From the NCBI GenBank assembly GCA_900320085.1, contig ONRC01000004.1, positions 1 to 64,000 on the forward strand: a stretch of 64,000 nt of DNA. The letters are read 5' to 3'. The notes beneath the pieces are model-generated. The model ran no database searches. It had not been told where the DNA came from and worked only from the letters and a program-made list of their open reading frames with translations. Both the position numbers and the translations under genes were made by a program. Each line of letters starts with the position of its first letter. The first letter of the stretch is position 1. Positions 23,903 to 33,472 of this stretch are shown in pieces. Origin of the DNA: an uncultured Eubacteriales bacterium (GTDB lineage Bacteria; Bacillota; Clostridia; Christensenellales; Aristaeellaceae).

Positions 23903-26731
23903 TCAGATGGCTTCTTCCTCTATGCGGGTCAGGCGGTAAAGGGTTCTGGTTTTGGTATTGCGCAGGGTGAGAGCGCTTTGCTTCTGGGACACGATTTCGT
24001 AGGTCAGCGTGGTGGGGTTGGGTTCGTCGCCGGTATTCACCGCGTACATGTTGGGTACGTAGTAGTAGGCTTCTTCGCCAAGCAGACTGCACGAGCCGTC
24101 CTCCCGGAATTCAAACGTCTGCCCTTTATCCGTTTCCCACTGGCCCATCAGCTTATACACCGCCCGCTCGAGGCGGTAGGAGGTCACATCCCGGTAATCG
24201 GGAATCAGCTTGTAGTATTTCAGCGCCTCGAAGGGCTGACGATCGTTATACAGTTCGTTGGCGTAGAGGTAGCAGGCGTCCTTGTACATGGATGGAATGT
24301 CAGCGTATTTCTCCGTCAGGAAGCCCTCCTGCAAGGGAGCCAGCACTTCGATCACGGTCAGGTAATCCTTCTGCGCCTGCGCGGCCTGGGCGGTTTCATA
24401 AGCGGCGGCGCAGTAAGCGTCGGCGCATTCCTGGGCCCGCGCCTGCGCATCCCGGTAATCCCCTGCCCGCTCGAACATGGCGGCGGCTGCCGCCATATCG
24501 TTGGCATCCACGGCTTCTTCACCCGCCCGGTAAGCTAATTCATGCAGCGCGCTGCGGGCGGCGGCGTCCTCCTGCTCGATAGCGGCAAGCAAATCCATGG
24601 CGGTGGCAAGGTCGCCTTCGTCCACCTTTTGCAGCGCCAGCAGGTATACGCACTGACGGTACTGGTCTGCCGCGTCCTCATAGTCATTCAGCGATTCAAA
24701 CAGTCCGCGGGCGGTTTCGTAGTCGCTCTGATCCTTCAGCTCCATGGCCAGCAGATAGCGCGCCCGGCGCAGGGCTTCCTGCACGGCTTCATTTTCGCTG
24801 CCTTCGGATACGAGGGTGATGGCCTGCTCATACTGGCCGTTGTCGATCCGCTTCTGGGCGGCGTTGGTCAGGGCGGTGGCCAGCTGCGACACGGCGTCCT
24901 GGTATTCGCCCACCTGGCGCAGCAGCGCGGCGGCGCTTTCATAATCCTCCTGCTCCATCTGCGTCATGGCGCGGTCATAGAGGATTTGATTGATGTAGGC
25001 TGTGGCATTGCCGTAATCCGAAATGGTTTGCAGCAGCGCCAGCGCGCCTTCCTGGTCGCCCTCCTCCAGCATCATCAGGGCCGGACGGTAAACGCATTCC
25101 TTTTTGGCTTCCTGGGCTGCCAGCAGATCGGGGGCTTTGTCAAAGTATTCCACGGCGCGGGCGTATTCGCCGTCGGCCATCAGCGCGGCGCCAATATAGT
25201 AGTAGCATTGCATCAGCAGCGCGCGGGAATCCTGGTAGCCGCTGATTTTTTCCAGCATCTCGGCGGCCCGTTGATAATCGCCCTCGTTCATGGCGGTCAC
25301 GGCGGGGGTGTACAGGCAGGCCGCAGCCCGGCGGTAAGCGTCGGAGTAATCTCCGGCGGCCAGGAAGTATTCAGCGGCGGCTTCATAATCGGATTCGCGG
25401 AAGGCCGCATCGCCCGCCGCGTAATATGCCCGCTGGAGCTGGATGGGAGAATCCCGGTAATCGCCCAGCTCAGTAAAGGCTTCGATGGCGGCCAACGGGT
25501 CGCCATCGCTGTCGATGGCTTCCACAGCGGGCAGATACAGACATTCCTTGGCGTTGGATTCGGAATTCTGGAAGGAGCCCAGGGACATGAACTTGTCCCG
25601 CGCTTCCTCATATTGCTTTTTGCTCATCAGGTCCAGCGCCCATTCGTATTCCGCCTGGCTGCGGCGCATCCGGGCGTTGCTGTAATTGGGCACCGATTCG
25701 TACAGCGCGATGGCGTCCGCCCAGTTGCCGGAGGCCAGCAGCTTTTCCGCGTACACATACCGGGCTTCCTGGGCGCGGGTGGCGCTGTCCTTGTAGTCGC
25801 CCAGGGCGTCGAAGCCGTTCTGAGCGGCGCGGAGGGAAGTGAAGGTGCCGCCGTTCAGGGCGTTCATGGCGGCGCGGTAATCGCATTCCAGGGCCAGGCT
25901 GGCGCTGTCGCGGTAATCGGCCAGGGCCAGGAACTGGGCCTTCGCGGAATCAAACTGGCCGTTTTCCAGGGTGCGGTTGGCCTGATAATAACGGTAATAG
26001 GGAATGCCATGGAAATAGATCCCGTAGATCAGGCCAATCACCAGCAGGATGGAAATGAGGGTGGTCAGAATGATCCGGCGCCTCCGGCGCAGACGGCGCT
26101 GCCGGGCTTCCTTGACAGCGGCCTGACGGCGGGCATCCTCACGCTGCCGACGCTGTTCATCCTCGATGGCGGATTGGCGCGTGAACAGCACGCGCTCAAT
26201 GGAGGCTTCGTTCAGCTTGGTAAAAATGGCGTGCTTGTCGCGTCGGCATCGGCGGCAGGTATCCTCGTGGGCGGAGTTGGGGCGTCCGCAGACGCACACC
26301 CATACCGCCCCCTGATCGCTGGGATAGCTGGCGGCGTCGGGCCCGGCCAATTCCTGCATCACCTGCAATTGCGGCCCGCTCAGCAGGGGAGAGGGCTTGA
26401 ATTCCATCGGCTCGGCCAGTCCCTTGCGCCAGACGGTGTTATCGTCGAACCAGACCTTTTCGATGATGACTTCCAGGTCCTGGGCATATTCCGCTTCTTC
26501 CACCTCAAGGGAGGCTTCGAACACATGCCGGCCGGGACCGTCAATGCCCTGCAGCCGTTCCACGTGGCGGGCATACTGGTCCCCTTCGGCGTCATAGCAG
26601 TGCACGCAGACCTGGATACTGCGCACGTCTTTATCGCTCATGTTGTAAATCTGCATGGTCAATACAGGATCATCCGGCGTGGGGATCCTGCAATGCCACA
26701 GTTCAACAGGCGACGTCAGGTCGATTCGCAT
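23903..26731 (-). CDS. Zinc-ribbon membrane protein with TPR-like repeats
   Basis: 942 residues. An N-terminal beta-type domain (1-140) is followed by a zinc ribbon (WVCVCGRPN...CRRCRRDKHAIF, about 143-170), a basic coiled stretch, and one membrane helix (about 223-243, ILTTLISILLVIGLIYGIYF). More than 600 residues of helical repeats follow, about 35-45 residues each, marked by recurring YxxAxxxFxxLGDYxDS and CxYxxA motifs (Sel1/TPR-like). A small beta domain closes the C-terminus. Topology: ribbon inside, repeats outside. It looks like a surface scaffold. It is co-transcribed with the acyltransferase. I know the repeat style from Clostridial proteins of unknown role. Confidence 0.75.
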   Translation of the reverse strand: MRIDLTSPVELWHCRIPTPDDPVLTMQIYNMSDKDVRSIQVCVHCYDAEGDQYARHVERLQGIDGPGRHVFEASLEVEEAEYAQDLEVIIEKVWFDDNTVWRKGLAEPMEFKPSPLLSGPQLQVMQELAGPDAASYPSDQGAVWVCVCGRPNSAHEDTCRRCRRDKHAIFTKLNEASIERVLFTRQSAIEDEQRRQREDARRQAAVKEARQRRLRRRRRIILTTLISILLVIGLIYGIYFHGIPYYRYYQANRTLENGQFDSAKAQFLALADYRDSASLALECDYRAAMNALNGGTFTSLRAAQNGFDALGDYKDSATRAQEARYVYAEKLLASGNWADAIALYESVPNYSNARMRRSQAEYEWALDLMSKKQYEEARDKFMSLGSFQNSESNAKECLYLPAVEAIDSDGDPLAAIEAFTELGDYRDSPIQLQRAYYAAGDAAFRESDYEAAAEYFLAAGDYSDAYRRAAACLYTPAVTAMNEGDYQRAAEMLEKISGYQDSRALLMQCYYYIGAALMADGEYARAVEYFDKAPDLLAAQEAKKECVYRPALMMLEEGDQEGALALLQTISDYGNATAYINQILYDRAMTQMEQEDYESAAALLRQVGEYQDAVSQLATALTNAAQKRIDNGQYEQAITLVSEGSENEAVQEALRRARYLLAMELKDQSDYETARGLFESLNDYEDAADQYRQCVYLLALQKVDEGDLATAMDLLAAIEQEDAAARSALHELAYRAGEEAVDANDMAAAAAMFERAGDYRDAQARAQECADAYCAAAYETAQAAQAQKDYLTVIEVLAPLQEGFLTEKYADIPSMYKDACYLYANELYNDRQPFEALKYYKLIPDYRDVTSYRLERAVYKLMGQWETDKGQTFEFREDGSCSLLGEEAYYYVPNMYAVNTGDEPNPTTLTYEIVSQKQSALTLRNTKTRTLYRLTRIEEEAI

Positions 26732-26782
26732 AGGGAGTCATGCCTCCGGCAATAGATAAATATAGGCAGACGCGGGGAGCAG

Positions 26783-26891
26783 TTTTGAGAGTGAAAAGTT
26801 TAGAGTTTAGAGTAAAGTTATTCTACTGTGATAACAAGGTATTCTGGCAGACAAACTTTATCTGCGCTCTAAACTCTCCACTCTGAACTCT
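26783..26891. repeat. Low-complexity-arm hairpin element A
   Basis: Left arm 26783-26819 is made of GAGTTTAGAGT-type units; right arm 26854-26891 carries their complement. Perfect cores: AGAGTTTAGAG (26802-26812) with 26867-26877, and TAAAGTT (26813-26819) with 26854-26860. The loop is about 34 nt. It fills the gap between the repeat protein gene and pdp. Related elements are at 49345, 56862 and 61181. Confidence 0.75.
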
Positions 26892-26903
26892 ATCCTCGGA
26901 CGG

Positions 26904-28232
26904 TTATTCACTGAGCTCCGTCACGCCCTCGGGCTTCACCAGGGCGTAGAGCAGCCGGGCTTTGGGGGCGGGTTCATTCGCAAATGTCAGCGCGTCCAGA
27001 ATGCGCTGTTCGGTTTCTTTGGCGTTCTGTTGGCTGGCGGCGTGGAGGGTGCACACCACGTCTCCGGTTTTCACGAAATCGCCGATGCGCTTTTCCATCA
27101 CGAAGCCGACGGCGGGATCAATGATATCCGTTTTGCTGATGCGGCCCGCTCCCATGCGCTGGGCGGCCAAGCCCAGGGCCGTGCCGTTGACGTGGGAAAG
27201 ATAACCATCCTGCCGCGCCTTGACCGGATACAGCACCGGTGCCTGGGGCAGCAGGGAAACGTCGTCGCAGACCCGGCAGTCGCCACCCTGGGCGGTGATC
27301 ATTTCTTTCAGCTTTTGCAGACCCGCGCCGCTGTTCAGCGCGTCATTCAGCATAGCCAGCGCTTCTTCTTCGGTTTTCGCTACGCCCGAGGCCACCAGCA
27401 TTTGGCTGCCCAGGAAAAGGCTTACCCGCTTGAGCGGACCCGCCGCGCGGCCGGAAAGAATGTCGATGGCTTCCTTCACTTCCAGGGCGTTGCCCACATG
27501 GGAGCCCAGCGGCTCTTCCATGCCGCTGACCACCGCGATGATCTTCCTGCCCGCGTGGCTGCCGATGTCCACCATAGCCTTCGCCAAATCGATCGAAGCC
27601 TCCAGGGTCGGCATGATGGCGCCGGACCCGGCCTTTACGTCCAGCACGATGGCTTTCGCCCCCGCCGCGAATTTCTTGGACAGGATGCTGCTGACGATCA
27701 GGGGGATCGAATCCACCGTCGCGGTCACGTCCCGCAGGGCGTAGAGCCGTTTGTCCGCCGGGGCGAGCTGCGGGCTTTGGCCCACCACCGCGCACCCAAC
27801 ACAGCGGACGATGGAAACAAATACTTCCTCCGGCAGCTCCACCCGCATACCGGGAATGCTTTCCAGCTTATCAATGGTGCCGCCGGTGTGGCCCAGGCCG
27901 CGCCCGCTCATTTTCAGCACCTTGCCGCCGCAGGCCGCCACCAGGGGAGCCAGCACCAGGGTGGTGGTGTCGCCCACGCCGCCGGTGGAGTGTTTGTCTA
28001 CCGGAACGCCGCCCACGTCGGGGTCGAGCATATGCCCGGACGCCGCCATTTCCATGGTCAGGTCTGCGGTTTCCCGCGCGTCCATGCCGTTTAAGCGGAT
28101 GGCCATCAGCAGCGCCGTCAGCTGGTAATCAGGGATGGACCCGTCCGCCGCGCCCTTGACAAAATACGCGATCTGCTCACGGCTCAAAGCCCGGCCGCGC
28201 TTTTTGTCTTCCAAAATAGAAATAATATCCAC
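26904..28232 (-). CDS. pdp: Pyrimidine-nucleoside phosphorylase
   Basis: 442 residues, start GTG at 28232 with GAGGAGG upstream. It cleaves thymidine, uridine or deoxyuridine with phosphate to base plus (deoxy)ribose 1-phosphate in nucleoside salvage. The family signature SGRGLGHTGGTIDKLESIPG (about 108-127) is intact, as are DKHSTGGVGD (phosphate site) and KAGSGAIMP. The C-terminal alpha/beta domain, present in phosphorylases and absent from the shorter TrpD-like relatives, is complete. No other salvage gene is adjacent. Confidence 0.95.
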   Translation of the reverse strand: MDIISILEDKKRGRALSREQIAYFVKGAADGSIPDYQLTALLMAIRLNGMDARETADLTMEMAASGHMLDPDVGGVPVDKHSTGGVGDTTTLVLAPLVAACGGKVLKMSGRGLGHTGGTIDKLESIPGMRVELPEEVFVSIVRCVGCAVVGQSPQLAPADKRLYALRDVTATVDSIPLIVSSILSKKFAAGAKAIVLDVKAGSGAIMPTLEASIDLAKAMVDIGSHAGRKIIAVVSGMEEPLGSHVGNALEVKEAIDILSGRAAGPLKRVSLFLGSQMLVASGVAKTEEEALAMLNDALNSGAGLQKLKEMITAQGGDCRVCDDVSLLPQAPVLYPVKARQDGYLSHVNGTALGLAAQRMGAGRISKTDIIDPAVGFVMEKRIGDFVKTGDVVCTLHAASQQNAKETEQRILDALTFANEPAPKARLLYALVKPEGVTELSE

Positions 28233-28334
28233 GCGCGCGCCTCCTCTTTTAAATCCCTCTATTTTTTCTATTATAGTATATCATAAATCATGCTTCAGGA
28301 AAAGAAAATGAATCTAACGATCCGTTCTAAAAAT

Positions 28335-28391
28335 TGTAACAAAATTTATAAAAACTCTTGACCTTGTAACAAAAATGTAATAGAATGTAAC
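28335..28391 (+). promoter_or_regulatory. Promoter overlapped by TGTAAC direct repeats
   Basis: TTGACC (28358-28363), 17 nt, TAGAAT (28381-28386). Four direct repeats of TGTAAC or TGTAAT start at 28335, 28365, 28376 and 28386; the last three are spaced 10-11 bp, about one helical turn, and cover the spacer and -10 box. They may be sites for a regulator of the SH3b protein gene or of the divergent pdp gene. Confidence 0.6.
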
Positions 28392-28480
28392 AGAAAGGTC
28401 GAAATTTCACTTTTTGTCGTATTCCAGAGTGAACCGGCCCGAACGCCGGGAAAACACATGTGGATGGAGTGTTGGTTTCT

Positions 28481-31400
28481 ATGAAGCAGACAGGTTTGTT
28501 CAAGCGGTTGCTTTCCGCCGTGCTGTTCCTTGCGCTGGCGCTGTCTTTGCTGCCCGCTGTGCAGGCTGAGGCGAACCACGGGTATGTGGTCATTCCAAGC
28601 GTCGGAGGGGAGCGGGTGGTGAATTTCCGCCGCGAACCGAACACCAACGACACCGCGAATTATCCGATCGCCCGCCTGCCGGAATACTGGGTCGTTGAGA
28701 TCCTGGGCAGCGAAATGAGGGGCAATCAGCGCTGGTATCTCGTGCAGGCCAATATCGGCGTGGGCGAAAACGATCCCGTGAATTATCAGACGGGGTATGT
28801 GATGGCCTACTATATCAAAGAGATGACCCCTGCTGAGGAAGAGCTTTACAGCTTCATTCAGGGGAATTATTTCCATGCCGATAACGAAAACCTGGAGCAG
28901 AACAGCACCTATACCCAATTCGCGCCGTCCGAATCGTCGGGAAGCGGCACCATTCCCAAAATCATCCCCACCGGCACGGTGCTTGGCTATGTGTTCATTA
29001 TCACGGATAACGCCGCCATCTACAACGAGGCCGCCGGTTCCCCCATCGGCTTTACGATCCCCAAGGGCACGCTGGTGCCTTACTTTGAAATCGTTCCCTT
29101 CTCCACGAAGGACGCTTACGAATGGCTGCGGATCGGGTATGACGGGAATGAAGGCTACATCCGTGAGGGCACGTATCAGCGCGTTTCGCAGACCGGCTAT
29201 ATCAATCCGCAGACCGGTGTCGTCCAGCCCACGGCAGCGCCTGTGATCCAGCCCACTGCCGCCCCGGCTTACGTGGCGCCTGTTCCCACGGCCTATACCG
29301 CGCCGACCCTCGTCGCCGGACAGACCCTGGGCATGGTCACCCAGGACAACGTGTTTTTCCGCAAGGATATGTCCACAGCGGGCGATTTCTGGGCCCGGCT
29401 GCCCTATGGATGGACCATGACCGTGCTGGACGTGCAGACCAAGGGCAAGATCACCTGGTACAAGGTCAAGGGCGGCACGCCCCAGAATCCTAACCGCACC
29501 TATACCGGCTATATCCACGGCGATTATTTCATCCTCGTCAATTCCACCGTGACGGCGACCCCCGCCCCCTGGTATGTGCCCACCGGCCTGCCCACCGCGG
29601 CGCCCACCGCCGCTCCCCAGGGCAATACCAACTATGGTCTGGTGCTGGTGGACGGCGTGAACATGCGCCAGACGCCCGGCGGCACCACGGTCGGCGTGCT
29701 GCGGCAGAATACCGTGGTCACCATCCTGTCCAGGCCCACCAGCTTTACGGCCAATGATTGGTACTTTATCAAGAACGGCGACACCATGGGCTACCTGCCC
29801 GCCACATCCCTGCGGGTGCTCAGCTCCTATGAACTGCCCAACTATCAGCTCCCCGACGGGGTGGTTGTGACCGCCTCTCCCACCCCCGCCGTCCTGCCCG
29901 CAGGCGTGAAGGGCTATGTGAAGCTGATCAAGGACAAGGTCAATATCCGCAAGACCCCCAACGGTGAGATCCTCACCGTCACGGATAAATCCAAGCTGAC
30001 TATTGGCAAGGTGCTGCCCTACTACGACGGCCCCACGGCCGTGATCGACGGCTTCGTCTGGGTGCAGGTGAAGGAAAACAACATCACCGGTTATATCCGC
30101 AACGACTGCTTCAGCTACTGCGACGCCCAGGGCAATATCGTCTCCGCGCCTACTCAGCCGCCCGCCGTGGTCGTGACTGCCACGCCCAATCCCCTGGTTC
30201 CCGGTGGCGGACAAGGCTATATCAAGCTGCTCAAGGGCGGCGTGAATCTGCGCTCCACCCCCGGCGGCAATACTATCGCCCAGCTGGCGAAGGATACCGT
30301 GCTGCCCTACTTCAACGTGACCACCAAAAACGGCGCTTCGCTGGAAACCTGGTATGAAGTGTTCTGGCCCGAAAAGGGCACGTTCGGCTTTATCCTGGCC
30401 ACCATGGCTCAGGTCTGCGACGCGCAGGGCAAAGCCATTACCCCCGCGCTGCCTACCGCGGGTCCCGGTACCGGTATCGGTTATGTGGCCACGAAGGTGT
30501 CTGGCGTGTGGCTGCGCGCCAACCCCTATACGGATGGCGAAATCGTGGGCCAGATCAAGCAGAAGGGCACCGTGCTGCCCCAGATCAGCGCGGTGGTCAG
30601 GAATGGCTACGACTGGTATCCCGTGCAGACCACGGATGGCCTGCGGGGCTACCTGCGCGGCGACTGCGTGTACGAGCTGGCCGAATGGCAGCTGGAGGAA
30701 TTCCGGAAGTCCGGCAAGGTCGCTACTCCCACGCCCGGTCCCGCCACCCCGCGGCCCGGCAACAGCAATTATATCATGACCACAGCGGATAAGGTGTATA
30801 TTCGTCAGAGCCCCAGCACAAAAGCTACGGCCATCGGCCAGGTGCCGCTGGGCAGCGTGATGCGCTTCACCACCACCCAGACCACCGGCCTGGGCACCAA
30901 GAACCAGATCACCTGGTATCAGGTGACCTACGGCAACCAGATCGGCTGGCTCCACGGCGGCTACGCCCGTGTCCTGAGCAATGCGGAATACGACGCCATG
31001 AACGCCACCCCGACTCCGATCCCCGGCACCACCGCCGTGCCCACCGCCGCGCCGGTGCTGGAAGACCTGAGCGACCTGGCTGTCACCACGTTGGACCGGG
31101 TGAACATCCGCGCCAGCGCTTCCATGAGCGGCCGCGATATTTACATGATCGACAAGGCCAACACCGAAGTGACCTACCTGGGCAAGTACACCGTGCCTGA
31201 TCCCGCGAAAAACAATAACTACTATTGGTTCAATATCCGTTACGGCAAGGTGACCGGCTGGGTGCGCGGCGACTGCATCCATGTGCTGACCCAGGCCGAA
31301 AAGAACGCGCGGAAGGCCAATCCTTCCGCCCCCGTGACCGTGCCGACTACCAGCTACCGCAGCCTGGCCAAGGGTGATTCCGGCGACGACGTATACGCCC

Positions 31401-32134
31401 TGCAGTACAGGCTGTATCAGCTGGGTTACCTGGCCGGCCCCGAAGTGGACGGCAATTACAAGGATACCACGGTCACCGCTGTGCGCGCCTTCCAGCAGGC
31501 CAGGGGCCTGACCACCGACGGCATCGCGGGCATCCAGACCCAGCAGGCCCTCTACGGCACTCAGCCCATCGTCACCGTCGCGCCCGGCTATAACGGCGGC
31601 ACTGCCAGCCAGTATGTCAACGGCTCCTCTACCTCCGTCACGCTTTATCCCGTGGAAAAGATCGACTGGTTCAACGGCGGTATTCAGGAAATCTGGCCCA
31701 ACGGCGCCGTGGCCATCCTGACCGACGTGTACACCGGCATCTCCTTCAAGGCCCAACGCCTCTACGGCGGCAACCATGCCGACTGCGAGCCTGTGGACAC
31801 CGCCGATACCGCCGCCATCTGCACCATCTACGGCGTCAGCAAGCCCCAGGAGATCGAGGACCGCGAATCCGAGCTGCAGTCCTACCGCCGCCGTCCCACC
31901 TGGGTCACCGTAGGCGGGCGCACCTTCTGCGCTTCTGTGTACGGCATTCCCCATAACTATTCCGGCGACCGCATCCCCAACAACGGCTATACCGGCCAGT
32001 TCTGCGTCCACTTCACCAACAGCCGGACGCACACCAGCAACATCGTGGACCCGGACGCCAGCTACAACAACTACTTTGGAGCGCAGAGCGCCATTCAGTA
32101 CGCGTATGAGCACTCCATCAGCGGACAGAAATAA
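28481..32134 (+). CDS. Large secreted SH3b and peptidoglycan-binding protein
   Basis: 1217 residues from ATG at 28481; a Sec signal ends AVQA-EA. The body has about nine SH3b-type domains (recurring VN(I/M)RxTPxG ... GYIxxxx) joined by PTAAP-type linkers. A peptidoglycan-binding domain (LAKGDSGDDVYALQYRLYQLG ... DGIAGIQTQQAL, about 965-1030) follows. The last 160 residues form a conserved-looking domain with RLYGGNHADCEP, WVTVGGRTFCAS and QFCVHFTNSRTHTSNIVDPD. I know such domains from Firmicute wall proteins; His and Cys in GGNHAD, CVHF and SRTH could be catalytic, but the activity is unknown. It is expected to bind the cell wall, with the C-terminal domain doing an unknown job. Confidence 0.85.
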   Translation: MKQTGLFKRLLSAVLFLALALSLLPAVQAEANHGYVVIPSVGGERVVNFRREPNTNDTANYPIARLPEYWVVEILGSEMRGNQRWYLVQANIGVGENDPVNYQTGYVMAYYIKEMTPAEEELYSFIQGNYFHADNENLEQNSTYTQFAPSESSGSGTIPKIIPTGTVLGYVFIITDNAAIYNEAAGSPIGFTIPKGTLVPYFEIVPFSTKDAYEWLRIGYDGNEGYIREGTYQRVSQTGYINPQTGVVQPTAAPVIQPTAAPAYVAPVPTAYTAPTLVAGQTLGMVTQDNVFFRKDMSTAGDFWARLPYGWTMTVLDVQTKGKITWYKVKGGTPQNPNRTYTGYIHGDYFILVNSTVTATPAPWYVPTGLPTAAPTAAPQGNTNYGLVLVDGVNMRQTPGGTTVGVLRQNTVVTILSRPTSFTANDWYFIKNGDTMGYLPATSLRVLSSYELPNYQLPDGVVVTASPTPAVLPAGVKGYVKLIKDKVNIRKTPNGEILTVTDKSKLTIGKVLPYYDGPTAVIDGFVWVQVKENNITGYIRNDCFSYCDAQGNIVSAPTQPPAVVVTATPNPLVPGGGQGYIKLLKGGVNLRSTPGGNTIAQLAKDTVLPYFNVTTKNGASLETWYEVFWPEKGTFGFILATMAQVCDAQGKAITPALPTAGPGTGIGYVATKVSGVWLRANPYTDGEIVGQIKQKGTVLPQISAVVRNGYDWYPVQTTDGLRGYLRGDCVYELAEWQLEEFRKSGKVATPTPGPATPRPGNSNYIMTTADKVYIRQSPSTKATAIGQVPLGSVMRFTTTQTTGLGTKNQITWYQVTYGNQIGWLHGGYARVLSNAEYDAMNATPTPIPGTTAVPTAAPVLEDLSDLAVTTLDRVNIRASASMSGRDIYMIDKANTEVTYLGKYTVPDPAKNNNYYWFNIRYGKVTGWVRGDCIHVLTQAEKNARKANPSAPVTVPTTSYRSLAKGDSGDDVYALQYRLYQLGYLAGPEVDGNYKDTTVTAVRAFQQARGLTTDGIAGIQTQQALYGTQPIVTVAPGYNGGTASQYVNGSSTSVTLYPVEKIDWFNGGIQEIWPNGAVAILTDVYTGISFKAQRLYGGNHADCEPVDTADTAAICTIYGVSKPQEIEDRESELQSYRRRPTWVTVGGRTFCASVYGIPHNYSGDRIPNNGYTGQFCVHFTNSRTHTSNIVDPDASYNNYFGAQSAIQYAYEHSISGQK

Positions 32135-32138
32135 AATC

Positions 32139-33350
32139 ATGAACGATGTGATCATCATCGGCGGAGGCGCGGCGGGATTGACCGCCGCGCTTTCCGCATC
32201 ACAGCGGGGCGCGAAGGTCACGGTGCTGGAAGGCACGCCGCGCATCGGCAGAAAAATATTGGCATCGGGCAACGGCCGGTGCAATCTTGCCAATCTGGGC
32301 CCGATGCGGTACAATGGAGATACAGCTTTGGCCAGCGCGGTCATGGCCGCGTATCCAGTGGAAAAGGTGCTTGCCTTTTTCAGTGGGCTGGGTCTTGTGA
32401 CCATCGAGGAAGCGGGCGGCAGGGTGTATCCCGCCTGCGGCCAGGCGGCTGCGGTGCTGGACGTGCTGCGGCTGGCGCTGGACAGGCAGAGGGTACAGAT
32501 CGTCTGCGAAGCGCCGGTGACAAAGCTGACGAAAATGAAAGCGGGCTTTCAGGCCGTCACGCCCCAGGGAACCTTTGAAGCCAAAGCCGTGGTCGCCGCC
32601 TTCGGCGGCATGGCGGGCGGCAAGCTGGGCCATGACGGCGGGCCGTATCAATTGCTGACCAAACTGGGCCATACCCTCGTTTCGCCCCGGCCCGCGCTGA
32701 CGGCGCTGGTGACGGAGAAAAAAGCGGTGAAAGGCCTGAGCGGCCTGCGCCTGCCCGCAAGACTGACCTTGTGTGACGGAACGAAGCCCGTCGAAGCCGC
32801 GTCGGGCGAAGCGCTGTTCACCGATTACGGGGTCAGCGGCGTCTGCGCCATGCAGCTGTCCCGCACAGCGGGAGAATTGCTGAATAAAGGAAAGCAGCCC
32901 ATCCTGTATCTGGATTTTTCTTCTATGCTGGGCCTGACACCCCGCATCTATGACCGGGTGGAAGCCGCCGATCCCTTTGAAAATGTTCCCTTGCTTTTGT
33001 CATGCCTCAAGGAGCGGCAGCATACCCTTCCTAAAGAAACGCTGCTCACCGGGCTTGCGCCCCGGCTGTTGGCCGAACGGCTGAAAGGCATGAGCCTGCC
33101 GGAGATGGCGAAATCCTTGGCCGCCTTCCCCGCGCCGATTCTCGGTGTGCGCGGCATGGAAAACGCCCAGGTGACGGCAGGCGGCATCCGGGGCGGCGAG
33201 TTTGACCCCCATACCCTGCAATCCCGTAAGTGTCCCGGCCTGTTTGCCGCCGGGGAAGCGCTGGACGTGGACGGCGACTGCGGCGGGTTCAACCTGCAAT
33301 TCGCTTTCGCCTCCGGTTTGATTGCCGGGGAGAACGCGGCGCGGATATAA
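32139..33350 (+). CDS. FAD-dependent oxidoreductase, HI0933/YhiN family
   Basis: 403 residues from ATG at 32139, 4 nt after the preceding stop. N-terminal FAD motif VIIIGGGAAGLTAALSASQRGAKVTVLE, then the family mark RIGRKILASGNGRCNLAN, and the C-terminal GGFNLQFAFASGLIAGE flavin motif. These are cytoplasmic flavoproteins (BaiN/YhiN-like), whose substrates are mostly unknown. The ribosome site is weak, so translation may be coupled to the upstream gene. Confidence 0.9.
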   Translation: MNDVIIIGGGAAGLTAALSASQRGAKVTVLEGTPRIGRKILASGNGRCNLANLGPMRYNGDTALASAVMAAYPVEKVLAFFSGLGLVTIEEAGGRVYPACGQAAAVLDVLRLALDRQRVQIVCEAPVTKLTKMKAGFQAVTPQGTFEAKAVVAAFGGMAGGKLGHDGGPYQLLTKLGHTLVSPRPALTALVTEKKAVKGLSGLRLPARLTLCDGTKPVEAASGEALFTDYGVSGVCAMQLSRTAGELLNKGKQPILYLDFSSMLGLTPRIYDRVEAADPFENVPLLLSCLKERQHTLPKETLLTGLAPRLLAERLKGMSLPEMAKSLAAFPAPILGVRGMENAQVTAGGIRGGEFDPHTLQSRKCPGLFAAGEALDVDGDCGGFNLQFAFASGLIAGENAARI

Positions 33351-33360
33351 AAAGGACGAG

Positions 33361-33455
33361 TTTTTCTGGGGGAAACCGTTCTTTGCAGGCCAAAGAACGG
33401 TTTCTCCCAGACCCCCTTCCAAGAAAGCCATAAGGAAGAAAGATTGGAACTGATT
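33361..33455. repeat. Palindromic intergenic element, copy at 33.4 kb
   Basis: CTGGGGGAAACCGTTCTTTG (33366-33385) pairs with 33391-33410 (one mismatch in 20) across a 5-nt loop. A conserved tail ACCCCCTTCCAAGAAAGCCA (33411-33430) follows. There is no T run after the stem. The same stem and tail occur at 57933, and in reverse at 58074. Confidence 0.8.
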
Positions 33456-33472
33456 TCAAGAAGGGAGAAATC

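Noticed and set aside
24542..26755. 737-residue plus-strand ORF opposite the repeat protein
   Set aside because: Same codon-bias effect; no signal, domain or ribosome site.
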